A program made the position numbers and the translations under genes. From the NCBI RefSeq assembly GCF_002575655.3, contig NC_053040.3, forward strand, positions 363,070,267 through 363,134,266: a DNA stretch of 64,000 nt, in the 5' to 3' direction. The stretch is from Aegilops tauschii subsp. strangulata (lineage: Eukaryota > Streptophyta > Magnoliopsida > Poales > Poaceae). Positions 1-10,871 of this stretch are shown here, piece after piece. Positions within the stretch are counted from its first letter, which is position 1, and every line of letters begins with the position of its first letter. Under the pieces are notes generated by a model that searched no databases, was not told the DNA's origin, and saw nothing but the letters and a program-made list of their open reading frames with translations.

Positions 1-1579
1 TTTATATGCTATTTTATATTATTTTCGGATTAACCTATTAACCTAGAGCCCAGTGCCAGTTTCTGTTTTTTCCTTGTTTTTGAGTTTTACAGAAAAGGAA
101 TACCAAATGGAGTCCAAACGAGCTGAAAATTTCCAGTGATTTTTTATGGACCAGAAGAAGCCCCCGAAGCATGAGAGTTGGGCCAGAAGAGTCCCGAGTC
201 AACGACAAGGGTGGAGGGCACCCCCTAGGGCGCGCCCCCTACCTTGCCACTGACTCGTGGACCCCCCCTGACGTGAAACCAACTAAAAAATTCCTATAAA
301 TCAAGAAACCCCCAGAAAGAAACCTAGACCGGGAGTTTCGCCACCGCAAGACTCTATAGCCACGAAAAACCAATCGGGAGCCCGTTCCAGCACCCTGCCG
401 GAGGGGAAAACCATCACCGGTGGCCATCTTCATCATCCCGGCGCTCTCCATGACGAGGAGGGAGTAGTTCACCCTTGGGGCTGAGGGTATGTACCAGTAG
501 CTATGTGTTTGATCTCTCTCTCTCTCTCTCGTGTTCTTGATATGGCACGATCTTGATGTACAGCGAGCTTTGTTACTATAGTTGGATCATATGGTGTTTC
601 TCCCCCTCTACCTTCTTGTGATGAATTGAGTTTTACCTTTGAGATTTCACTATTATCGGATTGAATACTATTATGGATTTGAGAACACTTGACGTATGTC
701 TTGCGTGGGATACCCGTGGTGACAATGGGGTATTCTATTGATTCACTTGATCTATGTTTTGGCACTAAACTCGCAGATTCCCGAGGTGACATTGGGGTAA
801 TCTATGCATAGGGGTTGATGCACGTTTTCGTCCTTGTTTCTCCGGTAGGAATCTTGGGGAACTCTTTGAGGTTCTTTATGTTGGATTGAATATTATGAAT
901 CTGAAGTTGTTTGATGCATATCGTATAATTGACCCACGGATACTTGTGGTGACATTGGAGTATCTAGGTGACATTAGGGTTGATTGATGTGTGTCATATA
1001 TGGTGTTATTTTACTATGAAATCTAGGACTGTTTCTGACACTTATAGAAATAGCTCAATGGATTGATCGAAAAGAATAACTTTGAGGTGGTTTCGTACCC
1101 TACAAGCAATTTCATTTTATTTTCTCCGTGATAGGAACTTTGGAGTGACTTTTGTCGCACGTTGAGGGATTGTCATTGTTGAGAGAACTTGCACTAGTGA
1201 AAGTATGAACCCTAGGCCTTGTTTCCAAGCATTGCAATACCGTTTTCACTCGCTTTTGTTACTAGTTACCTTGCTGTTTTTATATTTTCATATTACAAAA
1301 ACCTATATCTACTATCCATATTGCACTTGTATCACCATCTCTTCGCCGAACTAGTGCACCTATACAATCTACCATTGTATTGGGTGTGTTGGGGACACAT
1401 GAGACTCTTTGTTATTTGGTTGCAGGGTTGTTTGAGAGAGACCATCTCCATCCTACGCCTCCCACAGATTGATAAACCTTATGTCATCCACTTGAGGGAA
1501 ATTTGCTACTGTCCTACAAAACTCTGCGCTTGGAGGCCCAACACGAGTCTACAAGAAGAAGGTTGCGTAGTAGACATCA
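1..1579 (+). mobile_element. LTR (right part), Gypsy-type, truncated by the window edge
   Basis: Long terminal repeat in forward orientation whose left end lies outside the window. It has the layout of a plant LTR: a TATA box at 295-301, a CT-rich leader with a (TC)n run, and a terminus ending ...TAGACATCA at 1579. The sequence class (an LTR starting TGATACGTCTCC and ending GTAGTAGACATCA) is very abundant in Triticeae genomes. I recognise it from memory but cannot assign the family name safely (Sabrina/Wham/Sumana-type are candidates). No primer-binding site follows at 1580, so this is a 3' LTR or a solo LTR, not a 5' LTR. The short ORFs inside it are not genes. Confidence 0.75.
513..530. repeat. 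(TC)n microsatellite
   Basis: Nine TC units in the presumed transcribed leader of the LTR. CT-rich leaders are common downstream of plant TATA boxes. Confidence 0.9.
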
Positions 1580-2401
1580 GAATGCGTTAATCTCAACACA
1601 AGTGTAGGTGGTTCTCTCTTAGAAAATGAATGGTGGAAGTGTAGATTCATTCGGATGGCTCTCTTTTAGAGTAAGTGGGGGTGGAGGGGTATATACAGCC
1701 AGCACCAAAAATCCAACCGTTACAAACTTTATACACAACTCGGTGACACCGAAATGAAATCTCGGTGGAACCGAACAGTCCGAAAGATTTGAATGTTAGG
1801 ATTTTCAGTGATACTGAACGAATCCACTCGGACAAACCAATTTATGATGACCTAAGGAAAACCTCATTTCGGTAGTTCTGATCAATTCAACTTTGTAATT
1901 CCGAAATGGAATCGATGGGTTACAGTATCTTGGTCACTACACTTTGGTGGGACCGAATTTCATCTCGGTTCTACCGAGTTTCTAGGGTTTGGTTGTGGCT
2001 CTGTCTAGGTTGAACTTGGTGGGCCCGGGAGAGGTGTATCGGTGGGACCGAGTTTGACATTTAGGGTTTTGACATAATGGAATGTGGGGAAGTGGCTGAA
2101 GTTTTCGGAGCAATATCTTCAAGCAATTTGAGCAACTATGTCATGATCAAAACCTCATCCCCTTTTAATAGTATTGACTTTCCTATGGACTCAATGTGAT
2201 CTTGGATCACTTCACCAAAAATTAAGAGTCTTGGAGCTTTTGCCAATGTGCTTCCATAGCATTTTGAGGGGTCCACATCCACATGTCCTTGCCATGCCAA
2301 CATTGAACTTTCCTGAAATCTATCTTTGAGTAGGAATTAGTTCAATGACATATGCGTTGTTATTAATTACCAAAACCACCCGAGGATTAGTTGCACTTTC
2401 A
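1580..2401 (+). mobile_element. Copia-type LTR fragment
   Basis: Non-coding sequence with a TATA-like GGGTATATACAGCC near 1690 and a terminus reading TTAGTTGCACTTTCA at 2401. The CACTTTCA ending is typical of Triticeae Copia LTRs; the Copia LTR at 10872-12207 in this window ends the same way. The left end abuts the previous LTR without a recognisable TG start, so it is probably 5'-truncated. Several short imperfect palindromes of the form TCGGTGGnACCGA lie between 1735 and 2060. Family not assigned. Confidence 0.55.
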
Positions 2402-2620
2402 GGGACGCTCTAGCGAGCTGCACCCTACGTGCTTCACCCATGTAAAGATCACAGACAACCTATCTATCTTTATCTCATGTTGTTCTGGCTGCCATGAGCT
2501 CAACTAGTCGTGGCTGTGCTCCGGAGCACGTTTGTCATCGTACACATGCACCGCACGGGGTCTCAAATTGGATTATTTCGAACAGTCTAGAAGATTATCA
2601 TTCAATGCCCATGACACTGT

Positions 2621-2627
2621 TATATAA
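2621..2627 (+). promoter_or_regulatory. TATA box upstream of the broken gene at 2710
   Basis: TATATAA lies about 90 bases upstream of the first ATG of the broken reading frame at 2710. That spacing fits a plant core promoter with a leader of about 55 bases. Transcription is not shown by sequence alone. Confidence 0.4.
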
Positions 2628-2709
2628 TCCTGAAACGCCCCGTGACAGCTGCATCTCTTAGCCATTACCTTTCACTTCCCCATTCGCCACCGTGACCACC
2701 CCATCGACC

Positions 2710-3062
2710 ATGCCTCGCCGTCCAAGACCTCCTACAGGACCATTTCACGGTGAGACCAAGGAAGACCACACAGAGAGAGAGAGTTCTGGGAGAGGGTGTG
2801 GTACTACTCCGAGCGGTTGGAGGAGGGCGCGCGATGTACAGTCGGCCGCTACCGTTTGATTACCGCCCTGGACTACTACCGTCACATGTACGAGGCGGCG
2901 AGAGATGAAGCAAACGCGACACCCCCGCCGGCCTTCAGGGATGTCGCCTATGCCCGCATCAACTATGCACAGGCCTTCCTCGGCTGCGCGATCAAGGAAG
3001 ACGACTCTTTGGAAGCCTCACCCGACTGCGAGGTCACTTCGAGGAAGAGGATGATGCCATAG
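2710..3062 (+). pseudogene. Frameshifted small gene of unknown function
   Basis: The reading frame starts at ATG 2710 with MPRRPRPP and is interrupted by a frame change near the GA-rich run at about 2772-2784. The downstream frame is open to a TAG ending at 3062, includes the motifs YYSERLEEGA, LDYYRHMYEAARDEA and VAYARINYAQAFLG, and ends in an acidic, lysine-rich tail. The composition (Tyr, Arg, Glu; helical) looks like real coding sequence of about 115 residues in total. A slipped GA microsatellite is a plausible cause of the frameshift. I do not recognise the family. A second, similarly arranged broken frame follows at 3635, so the two may be remnants of one locus. Confidence 0.4.
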
Positions 3063-3530
3063 TACAGTTTCAAACTGGAAAATGCTTGTTCGGTTTCCAT
3101 TAAAATCCGGACGTGTGGATCTATGCCTGCGTGAGTGTGTTATGCACTAGTGAGTCCGCAAAGTATGAAGTGCTCAATCATCTGCCTTGTGCAATCCGCT
3201 TTAACAATTTGAATGGATATTATTACACATACCATATATCATGGTGTCATGTTGTTATGTTTCTTTGATGAATAGGTCTTGTTATCTCACATATTGTTTT
3301 TGCTGAATAATCATCAACTGGTATGTCCTATGTTGGTCTAAAAATTCATTTGAATCAGGACATGTCGATTCATGAAAAAAATTAGATGATCGACGCATGT
3401 TTTAGTTCTTGGAAAAAAGTTGCATGCGATGTGTAACCAAAAAAAGGAGTAGATACTAAATTCCCGGGACATGATCATCTCCCGCAACCGTCTCCTCGGC
3501 ACTCTCGCGCCCTTCCAAATTCCGGCCGAC

Positions 3531-3538
3531 TATAAAAA
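3531..3538 (+). promoter_or_regulatory. TATA box upstream of the broken gene at 3635
   Basis: TATAAAAA in a GC-rich context (GGCCGAC before it), about 100 bases upstream of ATG 3635. This is a classic plant core promoter arrangement; activity is inferred only from position and sequence. Confidence 0.45.
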
Positions 3539-3634
3539 TGGCACCCGCCACGACGACGGGCAGAGCAGTCACATTAATCTCGTAACATTCCTCACGCTCA
3601 CCCTCATCCTCCCTTCCAAACCCACGTTCCCGCC

Positions 3635-3949
3635 ATGGCACTGTTGATCACTGCCCAATGCAGCTCGCCGCCCCACTCGGAGGAGGATGCGTCCCAATGC
3701 CTAGCCAAGTAGGACGCGCCAGCACACATAGTAGAGGTCAATGCCTCGCTTCCCCGAGCGCCCGCGCCGACCGAGGAGGAGCTATGGAAACTAACGGAGG
3801 TCACACTGTGGGAGTCGTTGTTGCCAGCTATGCGCACCGAGAGAGAGGCAACCATGAAGGCCGAGGAAGAGGAGCTAGCCACGCGTCTGGTAGCCTAGGA
3901 GGCCCATGTAGCCACCGGCTTTGGTGGGATTCCAAATGGATGGCCTTGA
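3635..3949 (+). pseudogene. Small gene remnant with internal stops, unknown function
   Basis: From ATG 3635 (MALLITAQCSSPP) the frame runs into TAG at 3710-3712, then continues with coding-like composition (APTEEELWKLTEVTLWES, then a Glu-rich helix) to a second TAG at 3896-3898 and a final TGA at 3947-3949. The Glu/Lys-rich helical segment suggests a genuine former protein of about 100 residues. It has a good TATA box upstream. The ORF of 103 residues in another frame (3658-3969) is its shadow. I cannot name the family. Confidence 0.35.
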
Positions 3950-6050
3950 ATGCCAAAGGGTCCATGTGACTCATCTACACCTGAATGTACAAAGATCGGG
4001 TGTACGTTGTAAGAGAGCAAGAGTACCTATGGGTGTCGGATTATTTGACCAGTGGCTTTCCACTGGCGTGTCGGCGACGCGCGAATGAGCACCTCACCAA
4101 ATGCGAGGCAGAGGAGAAAGAGCCCTTCGATCGCTGTGGGAAGAGGCCATGCACCAGGCAAATCATTTAATAATGAGGACAAGGAACTCATATGTTTCAA
4201 ATTATATATTACCATCATCTTTGAAATGTGCTGCTTGTTTGGGTAATGGAGTATTTTAAAAATTTCCAATTCTTATTCCAAAATGATTGTAATTGTGAAG
4301 AAACACATTTCGGATATGTGAGCAATTGAGTGTACCAACCCCCACATCCTCATTTTTGCGGAAAGAAATCCCATGCAAAGCAATCAACAATAATATAATA
4401 TATTGGCAATAGCAATAAATCACTTGCAAGCAAACAATAATCTAAACTCGATCATATTTTTTTCCTACAAATTCCCTCCCTTACATTTCTTAATTCCAGA
4501 GAACATTAGTGTTTGTATATGTATATTAACTTACATGCGATATGTTTGTATGTATAAATGTTTTCTAAGCCATCGAACATGGCTGAACTGGGACAAGATG
4601 AAGATCACAGGTGCTGAGCAAGGAGGCTTTGGCTCCCCCACTACTCCTGGCAAGCTTGCTGCACGGGCCGAGGTGGATAGGCCAGCCTCTTTACTGAACC
4701 AATATGGTCTCCACAGCCTGTAACAGCACCCCCGACGAAGGCCAGGAGAGCCCTTGTGCACTCCACATGTTTGCCGCCCGATGCAAAAAGCCAAACTCCC
4801 CCTTCGCTGAGTATTGTTAGTGAAATTATGTAATAAGTTTTTCCCCTTTTTTAGACTATTTGCTTCTGACTATTCTAGAGCACTTTTAGGCATTCTGCCA
4901 TAAGACTGTAATTTTGTTTTTCTGCACTTTCAGCTGTCAGGGCGCTTGTTTTTTTGTTACTGAATTCTTGGTTTCATTTATATGAATGGAACCGGAGACA
5001 TGGTCCTTTCCTTCTAAAAAGAAATGCATGTACAAACTTTGCTACAAGTTTTTAGTAAACGCACTAACTGCACTAGTTTTGTAAAGATGGTACAGATGCA
5101 GAAGCTCATGCATACACACATACACTCTGTAATCGACGTTAACGTGTCCTTCCATAGAATGAACATCGCCGGAAAGACTGTAATAGTTAGTTTGGCCAAT
5201 CGAAGATGTAACAATGCCCGTCTACCAACCTGAACAAGTGACTGCACTAGTGGTTGTGCTTGTCACCACGCTGATGGTGAACGTTGCACATGGGGCATGC
5301 ACATGTGACGATTTGCCTCCTTGTCTACACACCAAGTGTGCATATTGCTCTGCCTAATGGAGCCAAATGATGTGTTCTCTGGACCTCATTTGGCTTCATT
5401 ACGCAGTGCAACAGGCGAGCTGGTGGTGCCCGAAAAGAGCAATGAGCGCCAACTTTATCGTGGCAACACGGCAACATGGCGAAGGGATCCTCCTTCGAGA
5501 CCGGCGCCAAGACTGGCCTCCCATGGATGCTAAGCATCAAGGCCACGGTGAGTTATTCAGATATGACAATGGAGTGGGTTGGGGGAGGCTGAAAGAGAAT
5601 GAGCTAACTGGTCATGGAGGCGGTCATCTATTTGGCCATGTCAATGTCGAGGGATGTGGAGGCTGTGAGGATAGAGAATGAGTTGTTTGGTCATGGCGAG
5701 GGTCTTCTTATAGCCATTGGTGGCGGCTGTCTGGCGGGAAAAGTGGCGAAAAATTGCCGGCGATGGGAAAAAGTGGCGTCAATGGCCGATGGCAGTTGGC
5801 ACGCGTCGGCCGCCATTAATCGACACGTTGCAGCACTGAAATGTGGCGTCTGCCTGACGAAGGCAACGGGATGAGCCACGCGGACCGGTAGACTCTGCTA
5901 GACATCCTATAAGTACACAAGTACCACCATTTTGATCGATAACTTATGAATGTCCTACTGGCAATGCAGTATGTACTGCGTGCTTGACTTTCTGCGTTTG
6001 AGACACATGAAGCACATATTTTTATGCCCGTTTTAAATTAGATAGTGTAG
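3950..6050. other. Low-copy intergenic DNA, no gene recognised
   Basis: No LTR ends, polyprotein motifs or RNA genes seen. At 4600-4840 a GC-richer stretch is open for 30-40 codons in two plus-strand frames, but neither resembles a family I know. An imperfect direct duplication of about 75-80 bases lies at roughly 5587-5735, with both copies containing AGAGAATGAG and TGGTCATGG. The rest is AT-balanced and featureless. Confidence 0.5.
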
Positions 6051-6449
6051 GGGTTCGGCAAAATTTTCAGGAACACTATCAGAAAGGAGATTGACTACTT
6101 TAAGAATATATATATATAGGACGGCCATTTGGGACACCTAGGTGCCCGGGCTCCTTGCCTTTCCACCACAAGATTGCATTTAGATGCGCACTGTCGTAAC
6201 GGGTATATTTGTTAATGGATTATTTCATTAGAAACCGCTAATAAAAAAAATGACATAATCACTAATTGAATGCCATAATGATGGTCCTGCACACCATGCA
6301 TGGCAACGTTCCATGTTGAGACATAATAGGAGAGAGAAATCAATAATTAATATGTCATGATTAATTGACTCTTCTTTCTTACCCTGTTTCATAGATGAAA
6401 GGTGCGTGATACTTATTAGTCATAGAGAAAAACTATTTGTAATTGTATG

Positions 6450-7020
6450 CGTGCGTATTTTTATTGAAGTACCAACATGTACACATGGGTATCTTGAGTA
6501 TGTGTATATTTTAATTAGATACAATACCCTGAGTATGTGTATATTTTAATTAGGTATATACGCATTCACTGGATACCTACAAGATAGTATTTAGTCCATA
6601 TTTTACTTTAGGTATATATTTAACTAGGTATAATACTCGGGTATGTCTATATTTTCAATTGGTATAATAGCTCGGGTATGTTAATATTTTCAAAAAAATA
6701 ATACATCTGGTATGTGTATATTTTTATTAGATAAAAAATATTTTTATATTTTTAGTAGATACAAACAATATGTCTATATTTCACTAGTATAAAACCTGCG
6801 GTATGTGTATTTTTTCATTAGTTATAACTCCACGGGTTTGTATATATTTATTAGATATTATACCCTAGGTATATGTATATTTTCGTTACGTATAATACCC
6901 CTGGTATGTGTGTTTCTTTATTAGGTATAATACTTCATGTGTGTGTGTATTTTGTTAGGTATATCATCAACACGTATATATTTTTATTAGGTATAATACC
7001 CAACAACTAGTGTCGTGGTC
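6450..7020. repeat. Degenerate AT-rich tandem array
   Basis: About a dozen diverged copies of a unit containing GGTATGTGTATATTTT followed by TTAGGTATAATACC, with spacing between copies varying from about 35 to 60 bases. No coding potential. It lies to the left of a CACTA-type terminus at 7500 and may be internal, non-coding DNA of that element. Confidence 0.65.
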
Positions 7021-7317
7021 TAATATCATATACAAATGTGTATTGTAATAACTAGTGTCGCCGTCTAATAATATGTACGTGTGTGTGATGAATTTGGATT
7101 TTGCATGCATGGGAGTTGCCCCCAAATGGAGCAGCCAAATAAATTTGAAAATAAATTATAAATGCTCCAAGCATGCAAATGTATTAGGAAACAAATCAAC
7201 ACTAATGCATGCTGTTTCCAATTAAATGCATTAACGGGTTGGACCCGAACAAGGTGCATATATATATATAGACTTTGAACACCAGATTAGTCGGCTTAAA
7301 AAAGAATCAGTTATTTC

Positions 7318-7500
7318 ACGCCTAGTGACGCCCAAAAGTGTCGCCGAAAATTAGGCCAGAACGTCGTCAAAGTTGCCTTGGGCACTGCCCCGGGAGGAAA
7401 ACACCTCGTGACGGTGGACCGTCGCAGAAAATGATTTTAGGCGATGTTTTTTGTTTCGTCGCGAGGTGTTTTGTCACTGAATAGAGCAAATTTTATAGTG
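7318..7500 (-). mobile_element. CACTA-type DNA transposon terminus
   Basis: Read on the minus strand from 7500 the sequence begins CACTATAAAATTTGC and continues with short GC-rich direct and inverted motifs of the type GTCACGAGGTGTTTT and CGACGTTCTGGCC. This is typical of CACTA subterminal regions. The partner CACTA end was not found, and a 3-base target-site duplication cannot be confirmed without it. No transposase is present, so this is a fragment or a non-autonomous copy extending left of 7500. Confidence 0.55.
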
Positions 7501-7792
7501 TGCATGAAAAGAAAAAAGAAAAAATGAACCCAGAGCAACTAGAAGTTTCCCCAAATTGGCACAAGCAGAAGATTTCATGGCCCGACCGGCCCAATAGGGG
7601 GAAACACCTGAGCGTTGCATAGGAATGTCAAATGGGACTTCCTATTCCGCGTTGAAGGCGCCGTGCGAGAGAGCTATATCTCACTTTAAGTGAGACAATA
7701 GCTTACTCTCGTTGAAGGAACTTTGCTGTAGCCTAAGAATCGGGCCAGCCAATCGTGCGTACATTAAAGGAAAAACAAACTAAAAGGTGGGG

Positions 7793-7852
7793 ACAACGCG
7801 GGATCGCTCCCTGGTCTCCAGGGAGGTCGCAAACTTAGCTAACCACTCCACC
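7793..7852 (-). other. tRNA-like remnant
   Basis: On the minus strand the segment contains GGTGGAGTGGTTAGCTAAG, resembling a tRNA D-arm/A-box, followed about 30 bases later by GGGAGCGATCCC, resembling the T-arm/B-box. No acceptor stem closes around it, so it is a decayed tRNA-derived segment at best. It sits at the edge of the low-complexity array that follows. Confidence 0.3.
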
Positions 7853-7914
7853 GGCTTCCAGGTACGGGTTAGAACTTGGATCGCGACCAACTATAGGCCA
7901 CTGAACCGGTCTTC

Positions 7915-8345
7915 TCCATTATTTATTTATTTATTTTTTTGTTTTGTTTTGTTTCATTACTTTTTTCTTCTCTGATTTTTTCATTGTTTTCTTTTTCCTT
8001 CTATACATTTTTTGTTTCATTTTTGGCTTTTCTTTGTTTTTTATTCTACATTCTTATATACATGATCAACATTTTTTCAAATACTTGTTCAACATTGTTT
8101 TTTCTTCTCTGATTTGTTTTTCATTCTACATTCTTATATACTTGTTCAACATTTTTCAAATACTTGTTCAATATTTTTTTAAATACGTGTTCAACATTTT
8201 TCAATTACTTATTCAACATTTTTATATACATGATCAACATTTTTTCAAATACTTGCTCAACATTTTTCAAATACTTATTCAACATCTTTTAAATGCTTGT
8301 TCAACATTTTTTTGAAACTTTTTTCAAGAGTGTTTTTTTCATATA
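7915..8345. repeat. Degenerate tandem array (ACATGATCAACATTTTT-like units)
   Basis: T-rich DNA in which units such as TACTTGTTCAACATTTTTCAAA recur about ten times between 8050 and 8312. The plus-strand ORF of 123 residues here is Phe/Tyr/Ile-rich only because of the T-rich repeat and is not a gene. Arrays of this kind are common in Triticeae DNA-transposon interiors and intergenic DNA. Confidence 0.65.
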
Positions 8346-8602
8346 TATTTTAAATTATAAACAAAAGTAAAAAAGTGTATATAAGAAAACAAAAACAAAA
8401 AAAACACAGGAAAAACAGGTTGTGGCCTCCCACGCTCATGGGCCGGCCTAGCTTGCTCGCCCCTTCAGTGAGTCCGACTCGCTGAAGGCGAGACATAAGA
8501 CGGCCAGCGCCATGGAAGGCAATCGGCGCGCGCTACAACATCTACTGGCCCGTCCCACGACGCATAGTGCAACGCAGGGCAAAAAAACCCAAAATTTGGC
8601 TG

Positions 8603-8680
8603 CCCTACCAGGATTCAGGAACCGAACTCACGCCATGGCATTCTATTAGCGGCAGGCTAACCTCTAGACTAACTAAGTTC
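8603..8680 (-). other. tRNA-like remnant
   Basis: On the minus strand: TTAGTCTAGAGGTTAGCC resembles an A-box/D-arm and, about 45 bases on, GAGTTCGGTTCCTGAATCC resembles a B-box/T-arm. Spacing is compatible with a tRNA with a longer variable region, but the acceptor stem is not visible. It separates two low-complexity arrays. Confidence 0.3.
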
Positions 8681-8859
8681 TAGTTACTATTAACATCGCA
8701 AACCTTTTGAAAACAATAGAAGACACGGACGCTATTTATTGCACATTACATTGTATCATTTAAATTTTGAATTATTTGAAAACATTTTATAAAACAATTT
8801 TTTTAAGTGTGAACCAAATTTGATAGTTCATAGATTTCAAACAAAGTTGAGGAAACATG

Positions 8860-9345
8860 CAAAAAAAATTCACATATTCCAAAAACAGTTCAACAAATTG
8901 AAAAAAGTTTATGTATTCAGAAAAAGTTCATTTTAAAAAAGTTCAAATATTTTGAAGAAACTTCACAAACTGGAAAAGGATCGTCTATTTTTAAAACAAG
9001 GTTTATTGTTTTTTTAAGTTCATCTATTCGAAAACAGAAGTGCATCAATTTTGAAAATAAGTTTATTAATTTTTAGAAAAAAAATAAAAAGTTCATCGGT
9101 TAGAAAAAATCATTAATTTTTTAAAAAAGATTATTGATTCTAGAAAAAGTACATCGATTCTGAAAAGATTTCACCAAAACTGTAAAAAATCATCGCTTTT
9201 GAAAAAGTTCATCGTATTTGAAAGGTTTATAGGATTCGGGAAAAAGTTCATCGACTAGGAAAAAAAGTTGAATGAATTTGAAGAAAGTTCATCAAATTTC
9301 TAAAAAAAGTGCATCAAAATTTGGAAAAAGTTCTTGTATTATGAA
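8860..9345. repeat. Degenerate tandem array (GAAAAAGTTCATCGATT-like units)
   Basis: A-rich array with about 20 diverged copies of a unit of roughly 18-22 bases centred on AAAAAGTTCATC. A further short B-box-like GGTCTCGAATCCGAG lies at about 9516-9530. No coding potential. Confidence 0.65.
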
Positions 9346-9989
9346 AAAAAAGATGAAACAATAGAAACAGAAGAAAGCAAAAAAAATCTGTCCAAAAAAA
9401 TCACAACGGAAAAATAAAAAAGAACGCCTGGACAAAATATAAATGCAAAGATGAAAAACCAATATCACAACTTGTGCATTCTCCGGATGGTTGGTGCGAG
9501 TGACAAATCTCTGGAGGTCTCGAATCCGAGTCTCCCTCTCGCAACATTTTTTCGTACTTAAACAAAAAAAGGAAATTGAAATGGGTCGGCCAAGCGTGGG
9601 CAGGGGTGTGCGCCGGTTTGCCATTTTGCCTAAAATCGGCCGTTGAAGCACTACATAGGAGACGCCATAACACATGGTACAACACTGTAAGGGAGCTCCT
9701 ATTCCCCCGCGTAGGGCAACAAGAGTGGGTTCTCCTATTGGGTTCGTAGGTCCAGCGTGAATGACCTAGCGCGCACCCCCTCGAGCGCTATCCAGTGTTT
9801 CAGCTAGCCCATTTAGGGTTTCTTATTCATCAACTATTTTTTCATTTCTCAATTGTTAGTTTTTTTCAATTTTTTCGCTCTTTTTAACTTTTGCTTTCTT
9901 TTATGTTTATTTTTTCTAATTTTAATTTTCGTTCATGATTTTCTATTCTTCTCCTAATTTTTAGTTTGCGATTTTTCAAAAAAACCATT

Positions 9990-10865
9990 CAAATTGGTGA
10001 AATTTTTAATGAAATCATGAACATCGTTCAAATGTGTGAACATTTTTCACAAATTCACGAACATATTATAAAATCTTGAATAGTTTTTGAATTCGTGAAC
10101 CATTTTACAAATTCTCGAAAAAATGAACTCACGAAAAAAATTGAAAATAAAAAAATGGCCAAACATTTTTTTAAACGCATGATATCTTTTCGAATTCATT
10201 AACTTTTTTTTATATTTGTGAACAATTCATGAACATTATTTGAATTCTCAAAAAAAAAAAATTCAAATCTATGAACATTCTTTGAATATGTGAACACTTT
10301 AGGAATATGCAAACATTTTTTATAAAATCATGATCATTTTTCTGAATTTGTGAATATTTAGTTTTCTTGAGTTTATTTATGACTTTTCATACTTTAAAAA
10401 AATTACGAATCACTTAAAAAATTGAACAGAAAAAAGGCAAAATAAAATGACACGCGTCAGACGCATCACTAAATGGACTGTCCCAGCCCCACGGGATGCA
10501 ACAACCTCATTTATTCTCACAATTTTTGGTTTATTATTTTTCTCTAGTTTTTAACTTTCATTGATACTTTGAAATATTTCATATAAATATATTCAAAAAA
10601 CACTTCACATAAAAAAATTTGAAAGGAATGTTAACCAAGCATTTAAAAAAGTTAAATGTGTATAAAGAAAATATTTCTTATATACACAAAAAATGTATAA
10701 AAGTATATACAATATGCGTGGAAAAAGTTGGTCAAGTATTTAAAAATCGTTAATGAAGCATTTGAAAAAATGTTAAACAAGAATTTGAAATTTTCTAATC
10801 AAGCATTTGAAAAATGTTGAGTGTGTATCAAAAAAAATCTTGACCATGTATTAAAAAAATGCCAA
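9990..10865. repeat. Two further degenerate arrays
   Basis: At about 9990-10370 a unit resembling CATGAACATTTTTCAAATTCGTGAAC recurs. At about 10610-10865 units such as AAGCATTTGAAAAATGTT recur. Between them (10370-10610) is AT-rich DNA with no recognisable feature. The sequence stops at the start of the Copia LTR at 10872. Confidence 0.6.
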
Positions 10866-10871
10866 ACTACT

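Noticed and set aside
7944..8315. 123-codon Phe/Tyr-rich ORF resembling a membrane protein
   Set aside because: Product of a T-rich tandem array; hydrophobicity is compositional.
7793..8680. Functional tRNA genes
   Set aside because: A- and B-box-like words are present but no acceptor stem or full cloverleaf could be drawn.
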